Part shown: positions 34,101 through 46,500 of the stretch, piece by piece | How positions within the stretch are numbered: position 1 is the stretch's first letter | How the letters are laid out: each line of letters opens with the position of its first letter | Source: Saxidomus purpurata | Taxonomy: Eukaryota; Mollusca; Bivalvia; Venerida; Veneridae | Assembly: GCA_022818135.1 (NCBI GenBank) | Contig: JAFMSR010000002.1 | Location: 50,944,412 to 51,008,411, forward strand | Reading direction: 5' to 3' | DNA: 64,000 bases | Translations under genes and position numbers: made by a program | Notes under the pieces: generated by a model | Databases searched by the model: none | The model's input: the letters and a program-made list of their open reading frames with translations, nothing else | Told to the model about the DNA's origin: nothing

Positions 34101-37100
34101 AAATCAGCATCTCAATCTGCAGCAATAGATATACATGTATATAAACTTGTATTCTAACAGAACAATCTTTTCATGATTTTTACTACTATTCTTTAATTTA
34201 GTGATAGATTTATCATTAAATCTTAATAAATGTGTTGTTGAAAGTGAAATCAGCTGATGATATAAGTGTTAAGTCTGTCTGTAAAATTCGAGGGTTGACT
34301 ACAAAATTGCAGTCACTTATATGCAATAAAGAAGGACTTACAGTTTTGATGTCAACCCTTGAAATAGACTTTAGATCATTTAGATCTTGCACAATTTAAG
34401 CATTGCATCAATTAAATAACAAAAATTTGCTATTCAAATCTGAAATGACAGTTTATGTCTAATATTTCTTTGATTGTATAATTATACTGTTGTAATACAT
34501 TAAAAAAGTAACTCTTGCATTTTACAGTTTATGTCTAGAATGGAATGCCCTGGGAATGTTGGATAACGCTTTTACGATATTCTGTGAGGGAGTGTCGGCT
34601 AATAACACGCTACAAGCATTAGATCTACGCAACAACCAGATCAGTCACGACTCCGCGGCAGAGCTGTGTAGATCTCTCAAACAGAATAGCAGCATTAAAT
34701 CATTAGGTACGCACACATTTCCATTCACAGAGTTTTTTCCTTTATATACCGTAGTTATATAAATAAATTAGTGGACAAGTAAAAGATGGTTCCTTCATAA
34801 AGTATCTTTAATCAGTAACCAATGTAGGATGCTCTCTCCACATTTGGCTTTCATTATGTCACACCTGAGTTACCAAAGATGACGAGAACAACCTTAACTA
34901 AATCAAAGTACTAAACAGAGGCCCACAAGAGCCTGAATATTTTGAAATTTTGAATTTTTTCAAGTGTGGCTACAGGTACTAGGCTTCCAAAGTCCATCTT
35001 CAACTTTTTCAGTTAAAGTTCTTCTTCTCAGGAACTTAATGCCTGATTTTACCAAACTTCCGCTGTAGCAACCTTGTATTGACCTCTTAGACCTCTCGAA
35101 TAATAGGAAAAGTCTCTGGTCCAGTGTACACCAGGGACACTGTTAGTAAAAAAAGCAAAACCTTTATACAGCTTTACACAGCAATTGGTGCAATGTTGTC
35201 TTACTATGTAGCATCCCTGCTTTGTCCCCTTTCAAAAAACAGGAAGTGCACACAGGGGTCACTGTTACTAAAAATAGAAAAAAAAACAGTAAATAGTTTT
35301 ACTACAGTACTACATGTACACAATGCTATAGAGTACTGCAGTACTTACATGGTAACAGCACTAAGTCTTGGTGACATTAATTCCAGTTGAAGTACAACTT
35401 GCTCAGATGAGCGACGTAGGGCCAACTTAGCCCTCTTGTTGTATGTATAGGCCTTAGTGGTATAGTGGTTATGTTAAGTAACCCAGAGGTGGCCTCAGTT
35501 CATCTAGCTATAAGTGGGTACAAGTAAATTGCTAAATTGTCATTCTCCAGAAAAGCAGTATGTTACATCATGGATGGTGTTATGAGAGATTGACACATGT
35601 TGAAAGAACTTTTTTCACAATCGAGCTGAAATAAATCGCAGTAGATTGAATTATGAATTAAAAGGTTACATGTATCTGACTGAATATCTTTGGTTTGATT
35701 TTTATTTCAGACCTGCGGTGGAACAATGTTGGACTGTTAGGTGGAAGGGCCATCATAGAAATGTTACAGACAAATAAAATATTGACCCGTATAGAACTGG
35801 CGGGTAACAACATTCCGGCTGATATTCTAAAATCTATCGGTACGTTAATGTATGATAATATGATGTATATTGACTTAAATTGTATTTTCTGGTCTTCATT
35901 CCATCTTCAAGTTGGAAAATTAGTTATTCATATCTGAAATTAGGCCGCAGCAATGGTTCATACTAAGGGAAAGTAGTTTACTGTACAAGTCACTTTTACT
36001 GACTGTTTTATTACCTAATTAAATGTAAAATGCAAAAAAGTACACTACTGAGTTAATTAAGCGGAAATCTAACCATACCTTCTAATGAATGTATTTAGAT
36101 AATGATCAGTACTGTATTATATCCTCAGAAACAGCATTGAGCCAGAATCAGGACCGAGCCTTGATCACAGATGATCATAAGAAGAAAACATCAATGCTTT
36201 CTAAACATCTACAGCATTTGGAGAAAGAGAAACTACATCAGGTAGGTATATTTTAGAATTAACTTCAACACTGCTGAGGACTGATGTAGCCTGCCTTCTT
36301 GGTTGACTGGTTAAGGCGCGTGATTTGGACATCACTAGGCCTTTCAGTTATTAGGGTCATTGAATGGAGCCCCTCTACTGACCTGATACATGTATTTATG
36401 ATGAGAGAGTTGGCAGTTTGTTATGGAGTATAGGATTCTAGTACTGGTCCTTTAGGCTTCACAGGAATGCTGAATAGGTATAGGTTAAGTACCTGCCTGT
36501 AAATTACTGAATTACAGTTCAGATGGGTGCTTAACGTAACAAACAATTTGGACTGATGTACTATTAAACATTTTTGTGCCTTTGGCAGATCATGATCAAT
36601 CTTAACATCTGTGTGATTTGATCATGGTCTACATAAGCTTGTTGTTCAAATTATTTGTTTAAATATCTTTAATAAATTCTTTCAATGTTCCTCAGGGAAT
36701 AATGATTATAGTTGTTTTAAATAAATACATTGTATCTTTAGTTTAAAAGGATGGTTTAAAATTTCTAGCAAATACCGGTAAGAAGCCACATAAAAACATT
36801 CAGATAACTTACTGGATAGATACAAGTAGGGAGTAAATTTTATTGTTACAATTATTTTATTGCTACTAAATTATATGCTATTCTTGTCAGTACCAGAATG
36901 TATCAAAATGTACCAGTCTGTACCAAAATGTACCAGTCTGTACTAAAATGTGGCAGATGCAGTGTCTGACTACCTCTACAACATTTAGATATATTTAGTA
37001 CCGATGTCAATAACCGGTTATATTACTAACCGGTTAACTGTTTATTTTTCTGAGCAGTTAAATATTATTTACCAATAAGTGTAATTAAAGATATAGCAGT

Positions 37101-40100
37101 TAACACAAATAGTAAAATGTAAGGAATGAATATTAATGAAAATACCACAGTACATGTATGTACTGAGTTACCTAATTACCGAATTGTATAATTCTATGTA
37201 CTTTTTTAGATGGATGAATTAATGGGAACCATCGACCAACAAGAGGAACTGTTAAGAGATTCAAAAAGGTAAGATGTTATGAATTGCAGTGTTACTAAAG
37301 TGTAGTAATATTAAATATAATTGTGGTTCATGACAAAAATAGATACAACAGTTACTGATATATGGGTACATGTATATGCTACAAATCAGACAAGTATAGT
37401 GGTTACCACTGTGTCTTCTCACGAATGTGGCCTGTGTTCTGTTCCCATTATAAGATAGTACATGTATGTACAAATGTACATGTAGTCAGTAGATAGGATA
37501 GTTGAGTTTTCTTCATGTACTCTATCTATCTGATCTATCTTTCAATACTGTCACATCCTTTCAATACTGTCACACCCTTTCAGTACTGTCACACCTTTTC
37601 AATGCTGTCACAGCTCTCTTTCAAGTATGATGGACAGGAGTTCGACAAGAAAGCCACAGGTCGATCAGGTAGTAGTATTTCATGCACATACCTTGTACAT
37701 GTGTAATTTTCATTTGGTCATAAAAAACTCATAATTGAATTTGTAAAAATTGAAAATTATTTTCATGTAGTGAAAATTCACTTAGTGTACAAAAATGAAA
37801 AGAATGTTTTAATTTGTTCCAGGTCAGCTAACTCGAAGATTACCCAGTTACAAGTTGCATTAGGAGAGAGAAAGGCTGCTTTCAACTCATTAGCATCAAA
37901 GTAAGATACATGTTAATAAATCTTTAATTGAAATTCCGACAAAGCTAATATACTAGGGACTTCTAATGCAAACAGTATACTGAAGTGGAATTTTTAATTG
38001 TTTTCTTTAATTTCTCCAGGGCCTTCTCTACAAGTTACCAAGTTGAACATAGCCAGATGTGCCAAATTCTGCAGAGTGGCAAAAAAACTACTGGCAGAAA
38101 TTTATTCAAATTAGCCCAAAGTAAAATTAATTGTCCCAAAGTGACTATTTTAACAAACTGTCATGTCAGGTCATTAGTTTCTTGGTTAATCGGTTTCATT
38201 GACTTGAGCAAAAACTTAACGAAATTGCAAAAGTCTACTGCAATGAAACCTCACTGCAAAAGGAATTGAAATGTCGCTTAAAAAGGTCAGGTTTACTTAT
38301 AATAATTTGATTTGATTTGAAAATCATATTAAACTGATGGCTTTCCTTCTCTCTAGGCCCTAGCTTAGAATACACAAATAATGTTTATGCATGCATCTGA
38401 AACGTATAATATTATGTTGTGATATTTACAGACTTGCCATGACGGAGTCGGAACTAGCTCTGGCGGAACAAAAGTGTAATGACTACAGTGTGATTATAAA
38501 TAGACTGAAACAGGAACTGTCTGACTCGTCGACAGTGCATCAGAGTGACATACGCAGAGAAAGGGAGGTAAGTACAGAAGTGTTCAGTTGATACCAATTT
38601 TAACCTGACCCCATTGCCACACGTGCTGCAAGTGGCATGAGTTGCTTTAGAATCCATGTTTGCTACAGGTTTCAAGAAAGTGTCATTCAGACTCCAGCTG
38701 GTTTTAACCCTAACATTGTTTCCTATACAATGTATTTAAGAAGGTCTTCATTACAGAAAAATATTGATTTACTCGCTGAAATGAGGAAGTTATTTTTACT
38801 AAGAGGAAAGATTTTGGTGAACCCAAATGCATATCTTTCACTGAACTGTACAACCAGTCTCTATACTTGAAGAAACATTATAATATAGACACAATCACGG
38901 GACACGCTGCTTACTTTTCTAAAGAACTTATAGTTCAAGTCATTGGGTATAATATGAGCATTCAGACTATGTTTGATGAGACAAATAAGAGAAAACTTGT
39001 CCTTTCTGTATATAATATGATTGATTCAAGATAAAAGAACATCATACTGTTGTTTCTGTCTGTCTTCGAGTGGTTGAAATCGCTATGAAACTATTTTTAA
39101 TTCAGAGTACATGTAATGGATAGGGAGGAAGTACTTGTTCTTGTTTTTATGATAGAAGATTTTTTATGATTGTTACTGTGTTTTACATGAAGTTTGATAT
39201 TCTTAATGTGTCTACTTGTATTTCATGATCATGCATTCATTTTGTTTGCAGGATAGGTCCAACACAGAGATGAAGTTACTTAGAGAACTCTCTGAAGCAA
39301 ATGAAAGAAATATTGGCTTTGAAACCAAGGTAAATCTGATACTGTTATAGTTGTACTGTTGAACCTGTGGAAGGGGTCACCTATAGACTGGGCAAGAACT
39401 TTTGTCTGGTGGTCAATATTGTGAGATCTGACACAGTATGTGCTTTGTAGTAACAAGTCTGTCTCGTATACAGAATGTTAGGGATTTATGTTGTTTTTCT
39501 GGAATGAAAAAATCTGCGATTTGTTTTACATATTAAGAAATTGAAGGTTGTTATTCATAAACAATACTGTAGATTGTTGTACATGAACATGAATGCAGAC
39601 TGTACATGAACAATGTAATACTGGTATTGCGGGGTGTGGTTTGTTGATAATCTTGTGTGGTATGGTTCATGAAGGGTTTTGTAGATTGTTGTACATGAAC
39701 ATGAATGCAGACAGTACATGAACAATGTAATATTGCAGGGTGTGTTAACAACCATGTGTGGTTTGGTTCATGAAGGTTATTATAGATTGTTGTACATGAA
39801 CAATTAAATAGGTTGTTGTACATGAACAAAAGTAAATATTTCACACATGACCAATATTGTAGGTTGAAGATCTTGAGAGGAAGTGTAGACAGCAGACGGA
39901 ACAGATATTTGGTTTTAAGGAGCAGATAACTTCACTCCAAGCTGAAATCAAGATGAAAGGTTCACAGTTTGAAGGTTAGCATTAGCAGTGCTTCTCTTTA
40001 ATTTGTATATTGAAATGTTGTGGTCAAAATCAAACTTTTAAAAATCTGCTATATCAGTTGCAGTCAAAGTATGAAATTTTTACATAAAGTGATGTACCAG

Positions 40101-43100
40101 AAAGGCTTTTCAATGGCATATTATATTGTGTATTTTTGTTCTTTAATATAAATAATACACATATATTAAGAATCCATAGTTTTATCCTGGTCTGTCTGTC
40201 ACATAAAGATTTTATTCCATGAACAATTTCCTTTGTTTTTGAAGGAATGCAATCATCAGTTGGAAGTATTATAATCATTATAAGATTTATTGGTCGCAGA
40301 TTCCGCGAACTTACCACTTCCATTTAATATTTAAATATCTCACGAAAGATTAATTTCACATAGATTTACATTAATTTTAAAGAATTTTTCCTATCGTGAA
40401 TTAAAAATTTGCAAATAAGCCTGTCTATACAGTAATTGTGAAATTTTGTCATACGAAAATTACCTTATTAACAGTTCTCTTTGTGTCTTAGTCCAGGCTA
40501 AGAAGAGTTATGGTTCTTGTGGGAGGAGGGGGGGGGTCAGTTTTGTCCCCAATCCGAGCAATGTTGGTTGAGATGAATAAATTTGTCACCTTTAGTTTCC
40601 GCCGTTTGTTTGAGTCTTTTTACATAGTGGAGTTAATTAACCATCCTTTCACTGACCTTTTTCTTCTACAGAGAGGATGCAGAGTGAAAGAAGTAGAAAC
40701 AAAGATTCCTTGCATGAGGCAGAACAGCTCAGACAGAAAGAGGTTTGCACATTGACAATCTCTTTAAATTCCGATAATATATTGGGCAGTTTCTTGAAAA
40801 GCACGGCAGAGCTTGTGTCTTTCTGTTTGATGACTCTGACTTAATAAATTATACTACTTGTTCAGGAACAGGGCTATGATTCTTTATAATTTGATATTCA
40901 TATACAATGTTTACTGTAAATCGTGAAATATTGGCAAGAACTTTATTTTTGTGTGTTTTTTTTTTTTCATGAGAGCACTCCTTCGCCAATTTATCATTCA
41001 CTAATTCAAAGTTCTCTGGAAATGATGTTTATTGTTACAACAGTGAGAACCAATGGGATTGCTTGTTTGTGAATTCATGGTCTTGTAAATTGACCTGGAG
41101 AAAAAAAGTGGCAGACTTTTTGTCTTGCGAATTCAAAGTCATTTACAGTAAATAAATGCATTTGTCTGTGGCAGAATAATACAAAATTAGTCAGTAATTT
41201 TATAAAATTAACCTTACTGCAAAAGCAGTACAAAAAACTAACGCTAAAACTCAAATAAAATTTTGTATTTTCTTTAAATTTTTACAAAATCTTGTTAAAA
41301 ATTGTTTGAGACGGCAGTGGTTACTGTATAATGTAAGGGGAAGTAACCATTTTGGGGAGTTTGGTGACTTAAATCGGATATACAAAATGACTTTTATACA
41401 TATTACAGATTCAGAGGATCAAACATGAATCTGAAGAAACAGAGAAAGCCTTACGGGAGAGAATCCAGAGACTCGAAATGACGAGGTTACAACTGGAGGA
41501 AGAAATGAGCCAGTTAAAGACCGCAAACATGACAGATAAACTTCAGGCCGAGGAAAATGTCAGCATCGCCAAGCAGAGAGTGAAACAGGAAGAGGTTTGT
41601 GCTGTGTATCTTTCAATTTGAGCGAAAAACAATGTACAACAGTATGTAGCAGTTACACAATGTAGGCTGGCTTTATTTAATTTGAGGTAAAGATTCTATT
41701 TTTATGAGGTTGAGTTGGTGACAGCAGTCTTTGTGAAGATGATTTGAGAAAATTGTCCTTAATTTTATTTTCTAACGATCTTGGAGACTGATCACCGTCT
41801 GCTCTGTTTGCTATTCAGTCATTAATTAAAAAGCAAACCCTTGAACAATTAATAGAATAGTCCAAAGTCCAAATAAAAGAACAGACCAGTCCATTTTAGA
41901 ATTTTAGTAGGGTAGGCAGGGTGAGTCCTTTTTTTATCACGGTGAATATTTTTAGGAAGCCAGAATGAAACAGTTGGAGGAAAAACTAAGAGTGTTACAG
42001 ATCTCAAAAGATGAATTACAGAGTCATCATAACCAGCAGCAAACACTTATCTCGGAGTTAACTTCCAAAAACAGCTCTCAAACTTTGGAGGTAGAAAGTT
42101 ACAAAAGAAGAATTGAAGACCTTAGTGAAGTAAGTCTAGAGTCAGATAAATACAATGAACATGTACTAGGTAATTAATTAACATCAGAATTGTTTTAATC
42201 TATTTTTTCCAATCTTTCTTTAAACTTGTGCTATAATGATCTGTATTTAAACTGGTGCCATAATGATCTGTATTTAAACTGGTGCAATAATGATCTTGCT
42301 TTAAACTGGTGCCAGAATGATCTTCATTTAAACTGGTGTCAGAATGATCTTTCTTTAAACTGGTGCCAAAATGATCTTTCTTTAAACTGGCGCCAAAATG
42401 ATCTTACTTTTAACTGCTGCCAGAATGATCTTTCTTTAAACTGGTGCCAAAATGATCTTCCTTTAAACTGGTGCCAGAATGATCTTTCTTTAAACTGGTG
42501 CAAGAATGACCTTTTTTAAACTGGTGCCATTATGTGCCATTAGACTAAGTGTGGTTTTTCTCTTCTAAGTTAGTCTATAAAGATTTCCAGCTTCTTTTCA
42601 TATGGGTGTAATGTGTCTTTAATTTCATCATTTTGTGTCTAAAAGAAAATGCCGATAACACGAAGCTTGTTATTGTAGATAGTTTATACATTAAAAGTCT
42701 GAAACCATGTTGTCAATGTCAGGGATCTAATACTTGTAGAAAAATCAATACTTTGACTGAAATACTGCAGAAAACTTACATTTAACCCAAATATTAATTA
42801 CTTTATTGCAGGAAGTCAACAACAAGAATGTGTACACTATGCAAGAAGTTGGTAAAGTGAAAATAGAAATGCAGGGAGCTATTACAAAACTTGAAAATGA
42901 GAGATCCATGCAGAAAGAAATACGGGAAAAATTAGCAGAATCTGATACTAAATTATCAGGTATTGATGCGTGTTAACACATTTATATGTAGCAGTTTTAT
43001 TTACTACCAGAACACATTTGCAGGTCTGAGATCATGTTTACACAATCTTCATGTTATAATTGTGTAGTTAATTGTTAATTTGAATTCTTTGAAGTTTAAA

Positions 43101-43812
43101 TGCTTTCAGGTTGTTGTACTGAGTAGTACACATGAATGTATTTAACAGTTCAACAAGTTAAGTAACTGCAACACTCATTTCAGTTAATTGTGCCACGGTC
43201 ATGCAAACGTTAAAAAAATTGTTCTGTTCTGTTCTGTTATCTCATGATACATTTTCCCATAAAAATACACTCAGGACATTTGAAAATGCAAGAGTGTCTT
43301 TGAAGGACTATATCAAGGAAACATCAAACACAACAATAGTTAAGTAGGTATCATATTAATCAGTGGCATGTCATCAATCGAATACTGTTCATCATTATCC
43401 ACAAAAAAAAACCAAAAAAAAAAAAAAAAAAACACACCCCAACACAAAAAAAAAAAAAAAACCAACAAAAAAACCACCCCCCCCCCCCCCCCACCACCCC
43501 CCCCCAAGGTCAATAGTGTTCAGGGTTGTACTCCTGACCAGCCTTTAAAATCTCCCCCCCAATAAAAATGTTATCTAATAAATGTTTGTTGCAATGTCTT
43601 GAGCGTATGAACATTCATCTATTACAGAACAAATGATAAAGCACAGGGAGATGATAGACAGTAAAGAAAGAGAAATCATGCAGCTGCAAGAGAGGCTGCG
43701 TGCACGTGAAAGTGAATTAGCGCGTTCCAGAGAGGAAGAGATGCAACGAGCGCAAATTTTGCAGTCAGCTGTGATGAACTATGTTAGCAAAGTGCCGTCA
43801 AGCCCAAGATGA
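31178..43812 (+). CDS. LRRC45: Leucine-rich repeat-containing protein 45, complete, 17 exons
   Basis: Exons: 31178-31266, 31691-31842, 33437-33498, 34005-34075, 34528-34706, 35711-35839, 36129-36241, 37210-37268, 37823-37900, 38432-38567, 39252-39329, 39863-39974, 40672-40742, 41409-41594, 41956-42129, 42812-42959 and 43628-43812. All borders are GT/AG, all phases agree, and the sum is 2022 bases: 673 residues plus TGA, against 670 in human. The protein starts MVEEFRHGFVRLCKEHGLEA. Leucine-rich repeats of the ribonuclease-inhibitor type fill about residues 60-230 (TLQALDLRNNQISHDSAAEL, DLRWNNVGLLGGRA). The rest, to about residue 660, is continuous coiled coil rich in Glu, Lys and Gln. Family knowledge: LRRC45 acts at centrioles in centrosome cohesion and at distal appendages in early ciliogenesis. 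Both halves and the conserved C-terminal block (EEEMQRAQILQSAVMNYV) are intact, so it should be functional. Introns carry SINEs, minisatellites and a coding remnant. Confidence 0.96.
32724..32905 (+). mobile_element. tRNA-derived SINE in LRRC45 intron 2
   Basis: A-box-like GGTGGCGTAGAGGTTAGGGT and B-box-like AGGTTTGAGCCCTGCC are followed by a body ending CAAGCTAAAATAAATTAGTA. That ending is shared with the element at 35450-35645. Confidence 0.7.
35450..35645 (+). mobile_element. tRNA-derived SINE in LRRC45 intron 5
   Basis: The head has CTTAGTGGTATAGTGGTTAT, and the 3' end has CAATCGAGCTGAAATAAATC, closely related to the tail of the 32724 element. The tRNA-like B-box is decayed. Confidence 0.6.
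37540..37615 (+). repeat. 19-bp minisatellite x 4
   Basis: Four copies of TTTCAATACTGTCACAYCC with single-base changes, in intron 8 of LRRC45. Confidence 0.85.
38670..39034 (+). pseudogene. Unidentified protein-coding remnant in LRRC45 intron 10
   Basis: Two adjoining frames with coding-like composition read through this intron. The first includes FQESVIQTPAGFNPNIVSYT and LLAEMRKLFLLRGKILVNPN. After a one-base shift at about 38826 the second includes ELYNQSLYLKKHYNIDTITG and HAAYFSKELIVQVIGYNMSI, ending IDSR at TAA (39032-39034). Together they cover about 120 residues. They are not part of LRRC45, whose flanking exons join in frame without them. I do not recognise the family; a captured gene fragment or piece of a mobile element are both possible. 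Confidence 0.45.
39545..39862. repeat. Tandem repeat in LRRC45 intron 11
   Basis: Units contain TAGATTGTTGTACATGAACA, then ATGAATGCAGAC, GTACATGAACAATGTAAT and TGTGTGGTTTGGTTCATGAAGG. There are two and a half diverged copies of about 120-130 bp, ending just before exon 12. Confidence 0.8.
42223..42537 (+). repeat. 27-bp minisatellite, about 12 copies, LRRC45 intron 15
   Basis: Consensus AACTGGTGCCARAATGATCT plus TTCTTTA, repeated head to tail with few substitutions. Because 27 is a multiple of three it yields an open frame of NDLSLNWCQ repeats, but it lies between spliced exons with matching phases and is not coding. Confidence 0.9.
43401..43560. repeat. Poly-A/poly-C low-complexity tract
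   Basis: Long runs of A interspersed with C, then long runs of C, in the last intron of LRRC45. It may be partly consensus error. Confidence 0.85.
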
Positions 43813-44491
43813 TAGCCCTAACAATATTTATCTGCGTTTCAGACATTTGCCAAAAGTAGTATAATGTACTAAATCAGTTTGTAAAGCATATAATGCTAGA
43901 CTGTATTGTGTGATATTGAGTGAACTGAGGGTTGACCGCAAAACTGTTGGAAGTCCTTCTTTAATCCTTATAAGTTACTGCAGTTGTGTGGTCGACCCTC
44001 GATATTCTGTTACATGGTTGCTACTGAAAATCTGTAACTGGAATTTTTTTCTTTATCCCTCTATCTTCTTTCCTACCTTTTTCGTTTTATCTAATGTACC
44101 AAAATCGTATTCCATCTACAAGAAAATCGACTTTCTAGGAATGTGAAAGGGACATTTTTTTAAAGATTGTACATGTATTAAGCAGCTGTTTATTGTTTTC
44201 ACTATTTTAGTAGACTGCATCCGTCCACAAAACAAAATAGCAGGCTTTCAGCTGAAATGTATTTTCTTTTCAATTTCAAATTTCTGTACACTTGAAAAGG
44301 CAGCATATTTTTATCAATTTTTTATGAAATGTAGCATTAGAATTATATATTATGTTATATCACTTGCCTGAAATTGTATGTTTTAAAAAGTATTTTGAAT
44401 ACAGTCAAACATGAAAAAAGATCCTATGTAAATGTAAGACCACCCAGCCCTTTAAGTCCATTATAAAGAAAACAGGGCACTATTCATTTAA

Positions 44492-44497
44492 AATAAA
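44492..44497 (+). promoter_or_regulatory. Candidate LRRC45 polyadenylation signal
   Basis: An AATAAA about 680 bases beyond the stop codon is the nearest canonical hexamer I noticed. The intervening DNA would be the 3' untranslated region. Confidence 0.4.
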
Positions 44498-45228
44498 ACT
44501 TGTGGATGAAGACAAAATTGAAAGCTTTCGGGTCATTACAAATGGTTTTGGCATCTGCTTTTGGAGCATGAGGTCAAAGGTTTGAATCCAAACACAGATC
44601 CATTCTGGTAAGGCTAGATTAGTCAGTAGCGCTAGTTGAAGAATGGTTACCATATGTGTAACTGTCTGTTAACTGGCATGAAAAAGAACAGGATTTGGCA
44701 GGTAAATATGCTCAGAAATAGCTGGCCCGTTAAATAGGGATGAAACTATAAATTATAGCAAAAGTTTTACCTGTATACAATTCTGGCCTTGATATCGGGA
44801 TAACACTGTACTAATCACTCTACCAGAATATCAAAATAGTGTAAAACAGTGCTATTACATGGTTAACACATACCGGTAAAAAAAAATATTTACATTTCTC
44901 ATAAATTATGCAGTTTGCAAGGGAACATTATATTTGTAATGTGATGTCACAAGTTACTGTTTTTGTATTTTAATGTACAATGTACTGTTTGTCTCACATT
45001 TATCACGACGTATTTTTTAATTTCAGATTGTGTTTTACTGTGTCTGTGATAAAAATAATGTATTGAAATACATGTATTGAAATTTTGTAGTTTTTTTTTT
45101 TTAGATTTTAATTGTATTTTGTTAAACATTGTTGTTTGTGGTAGTCCTATTTATAGAACATATCAAGAAAGACGCATATGTATCATGTTTATGTATTAAA
45201 TGCAAATGAACATTAATGTGTTGTTTTT

Positions 45229-45838
45229 TTAGCTCTACGTTTCGAAGAAAAGGGGAGCTATCCTACTTGCCCCGGCATCGGCGTTGGTGTCACACCTTGG
45301 TTAAGTTTTTCGTACCACCCCACTTTATTTCAAAAGTATAAGAGGTATGGCTTTGAAACCATACTTGTTTACCATCATAACCTCCGTCTACAGACAAGAG
45401 TACATAACTCTGTCAAGGTTTTTGACAGAATTATGGCCCTTTTTTGACTTAGAAAGTGTATTGAGCTTGGTTAAGTTTTTCGTACCACCTCACTTTATTT
45501 CAAAACCATTGGAGGTATTGCTTTGAAACTAACCATACTTGTTTACCATCATGACCTACATCAACAGACAAGAGTACATACCTCTGTCAAGGTTTTTGAC
45601 AGAATTATGCCCCTTTTTTACTTAGAATTTTGAGATATTACTTTGAAAGTTGGAGTACTTATGAACCATCATGAGACCTATCTGTAAGCAAGAGAAGATA
45701 ACTCTGTGAAAATGTTTCTTGATTTGTACTTAGAAATTCCTAGTTAAAGTCTTATGTGCCCTTAACTGTCAAAGTTTTGTTTTACAGGCAAGCACTAAAA
45801 AGTCGAGCACGCTGTCCTACTGTCAGCTCTTTTGTTTT
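45229..45838 (-). repeat. Dispersed repeat family A, third core type, inverted
   Basis: On the minus strand it begins AAAGAGCTGACAGTAGGACA and GCGTGCTCGACTTTT, and it ends near 45229 with CGAAACGTAGAGCT. The core has two direct copies of GGTTAAGTTTTTCGTACCAC about 172 bases apart and phrases such as GACAGAATTATG. It faces the plus-strand copy at 46501. Confidence 0.65.
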
Positions 45839-46106
45839 ATTAATGTGATAAATAATACATATAGCCAAGAGAGATTACAGTAGTAAGTAAAAAATAAAAA
45901 GGTTGTGTACATGGGTCAGGGGTTTAAAGATCACATTATTAATTCAGAATGTAAAGGAAAAATCAACCTATTTAATTTGTCAAAATTTAATGTTATAGAG
46001 ACCATTTATTATCAGCTCCATGAATTTTAACTATTGTCCAAACTAATTTATTCTTCTCGATTGCGAAACAAGTTCTTACAACTTATATTAATCACTCTCG
46101 AGATTC

Positions 46107-46252
46107 ATTCCAGATGTAATCAACCTCGAAGAGAGAGAGGCAATGTGGAATTATATGTGTCTTGCCTAAGGACACTACCAACAGGGCCATGGTAGGGATC
46201 GAACCCGGGGCCCTTCGATCCTGAGGCGAACGCGCTACCACTGCACCACAAT
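46107..46252 (-). mobile_element. tRNA-derived SINE
   Basis: The minus strand reads TGGTGCAGTGGTAGCGCGTT (A-box), CGCCTCAGGATCGAAGGGCC and CGGGTTCGATCCC (B-box). The body word GTGTCCTTAGGCAAGACACA is typical of the second domain of several animal SINEs. Confidence 0.8.
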
Positions 46253-46500
46253 TTTAACTTTCTGCCGAGTGTGTGAATAAACTTCACAAGTGTCTGTATT
46301 TGTGTAGTTCTAGAGACAGTCCAATTAATTGTGTAAGCTTTATATAAAAAAAGACATGTAACAAAATAACAAGGCTGAAAATTATTTCAAGTTATTTTTT
46401 TTTATTGCACATGCATTTTTGTACAAAAATATATTAAAAAATTCTCAAAATACAAAATGTAGTTTATTGGCACTAAGATTGGTGGTCAGTATACATAAAA

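Noticed and set aside
37985..38269. 94-codon frame after a CAG acceptor-like site in LRRC45
   Set aside because: Exons 9 and 10 join in phase directly (ending LASK, continuing LAMTESELAL as in other LRRC45 proteins), and this frame has no similarity or donor that would fit.
42226..42519. 97-codon frame with NDLSLNWCQ repeats
   Set aside because: It is produced by a 27-bp minisatellite in an LRRC45 intron. The flanking exons join in phase without it.
42223..42537. CRISPR-like regular repeat
   Set aside because: Repeats are head to tail without unique spacers, in an intron of an animal gene.
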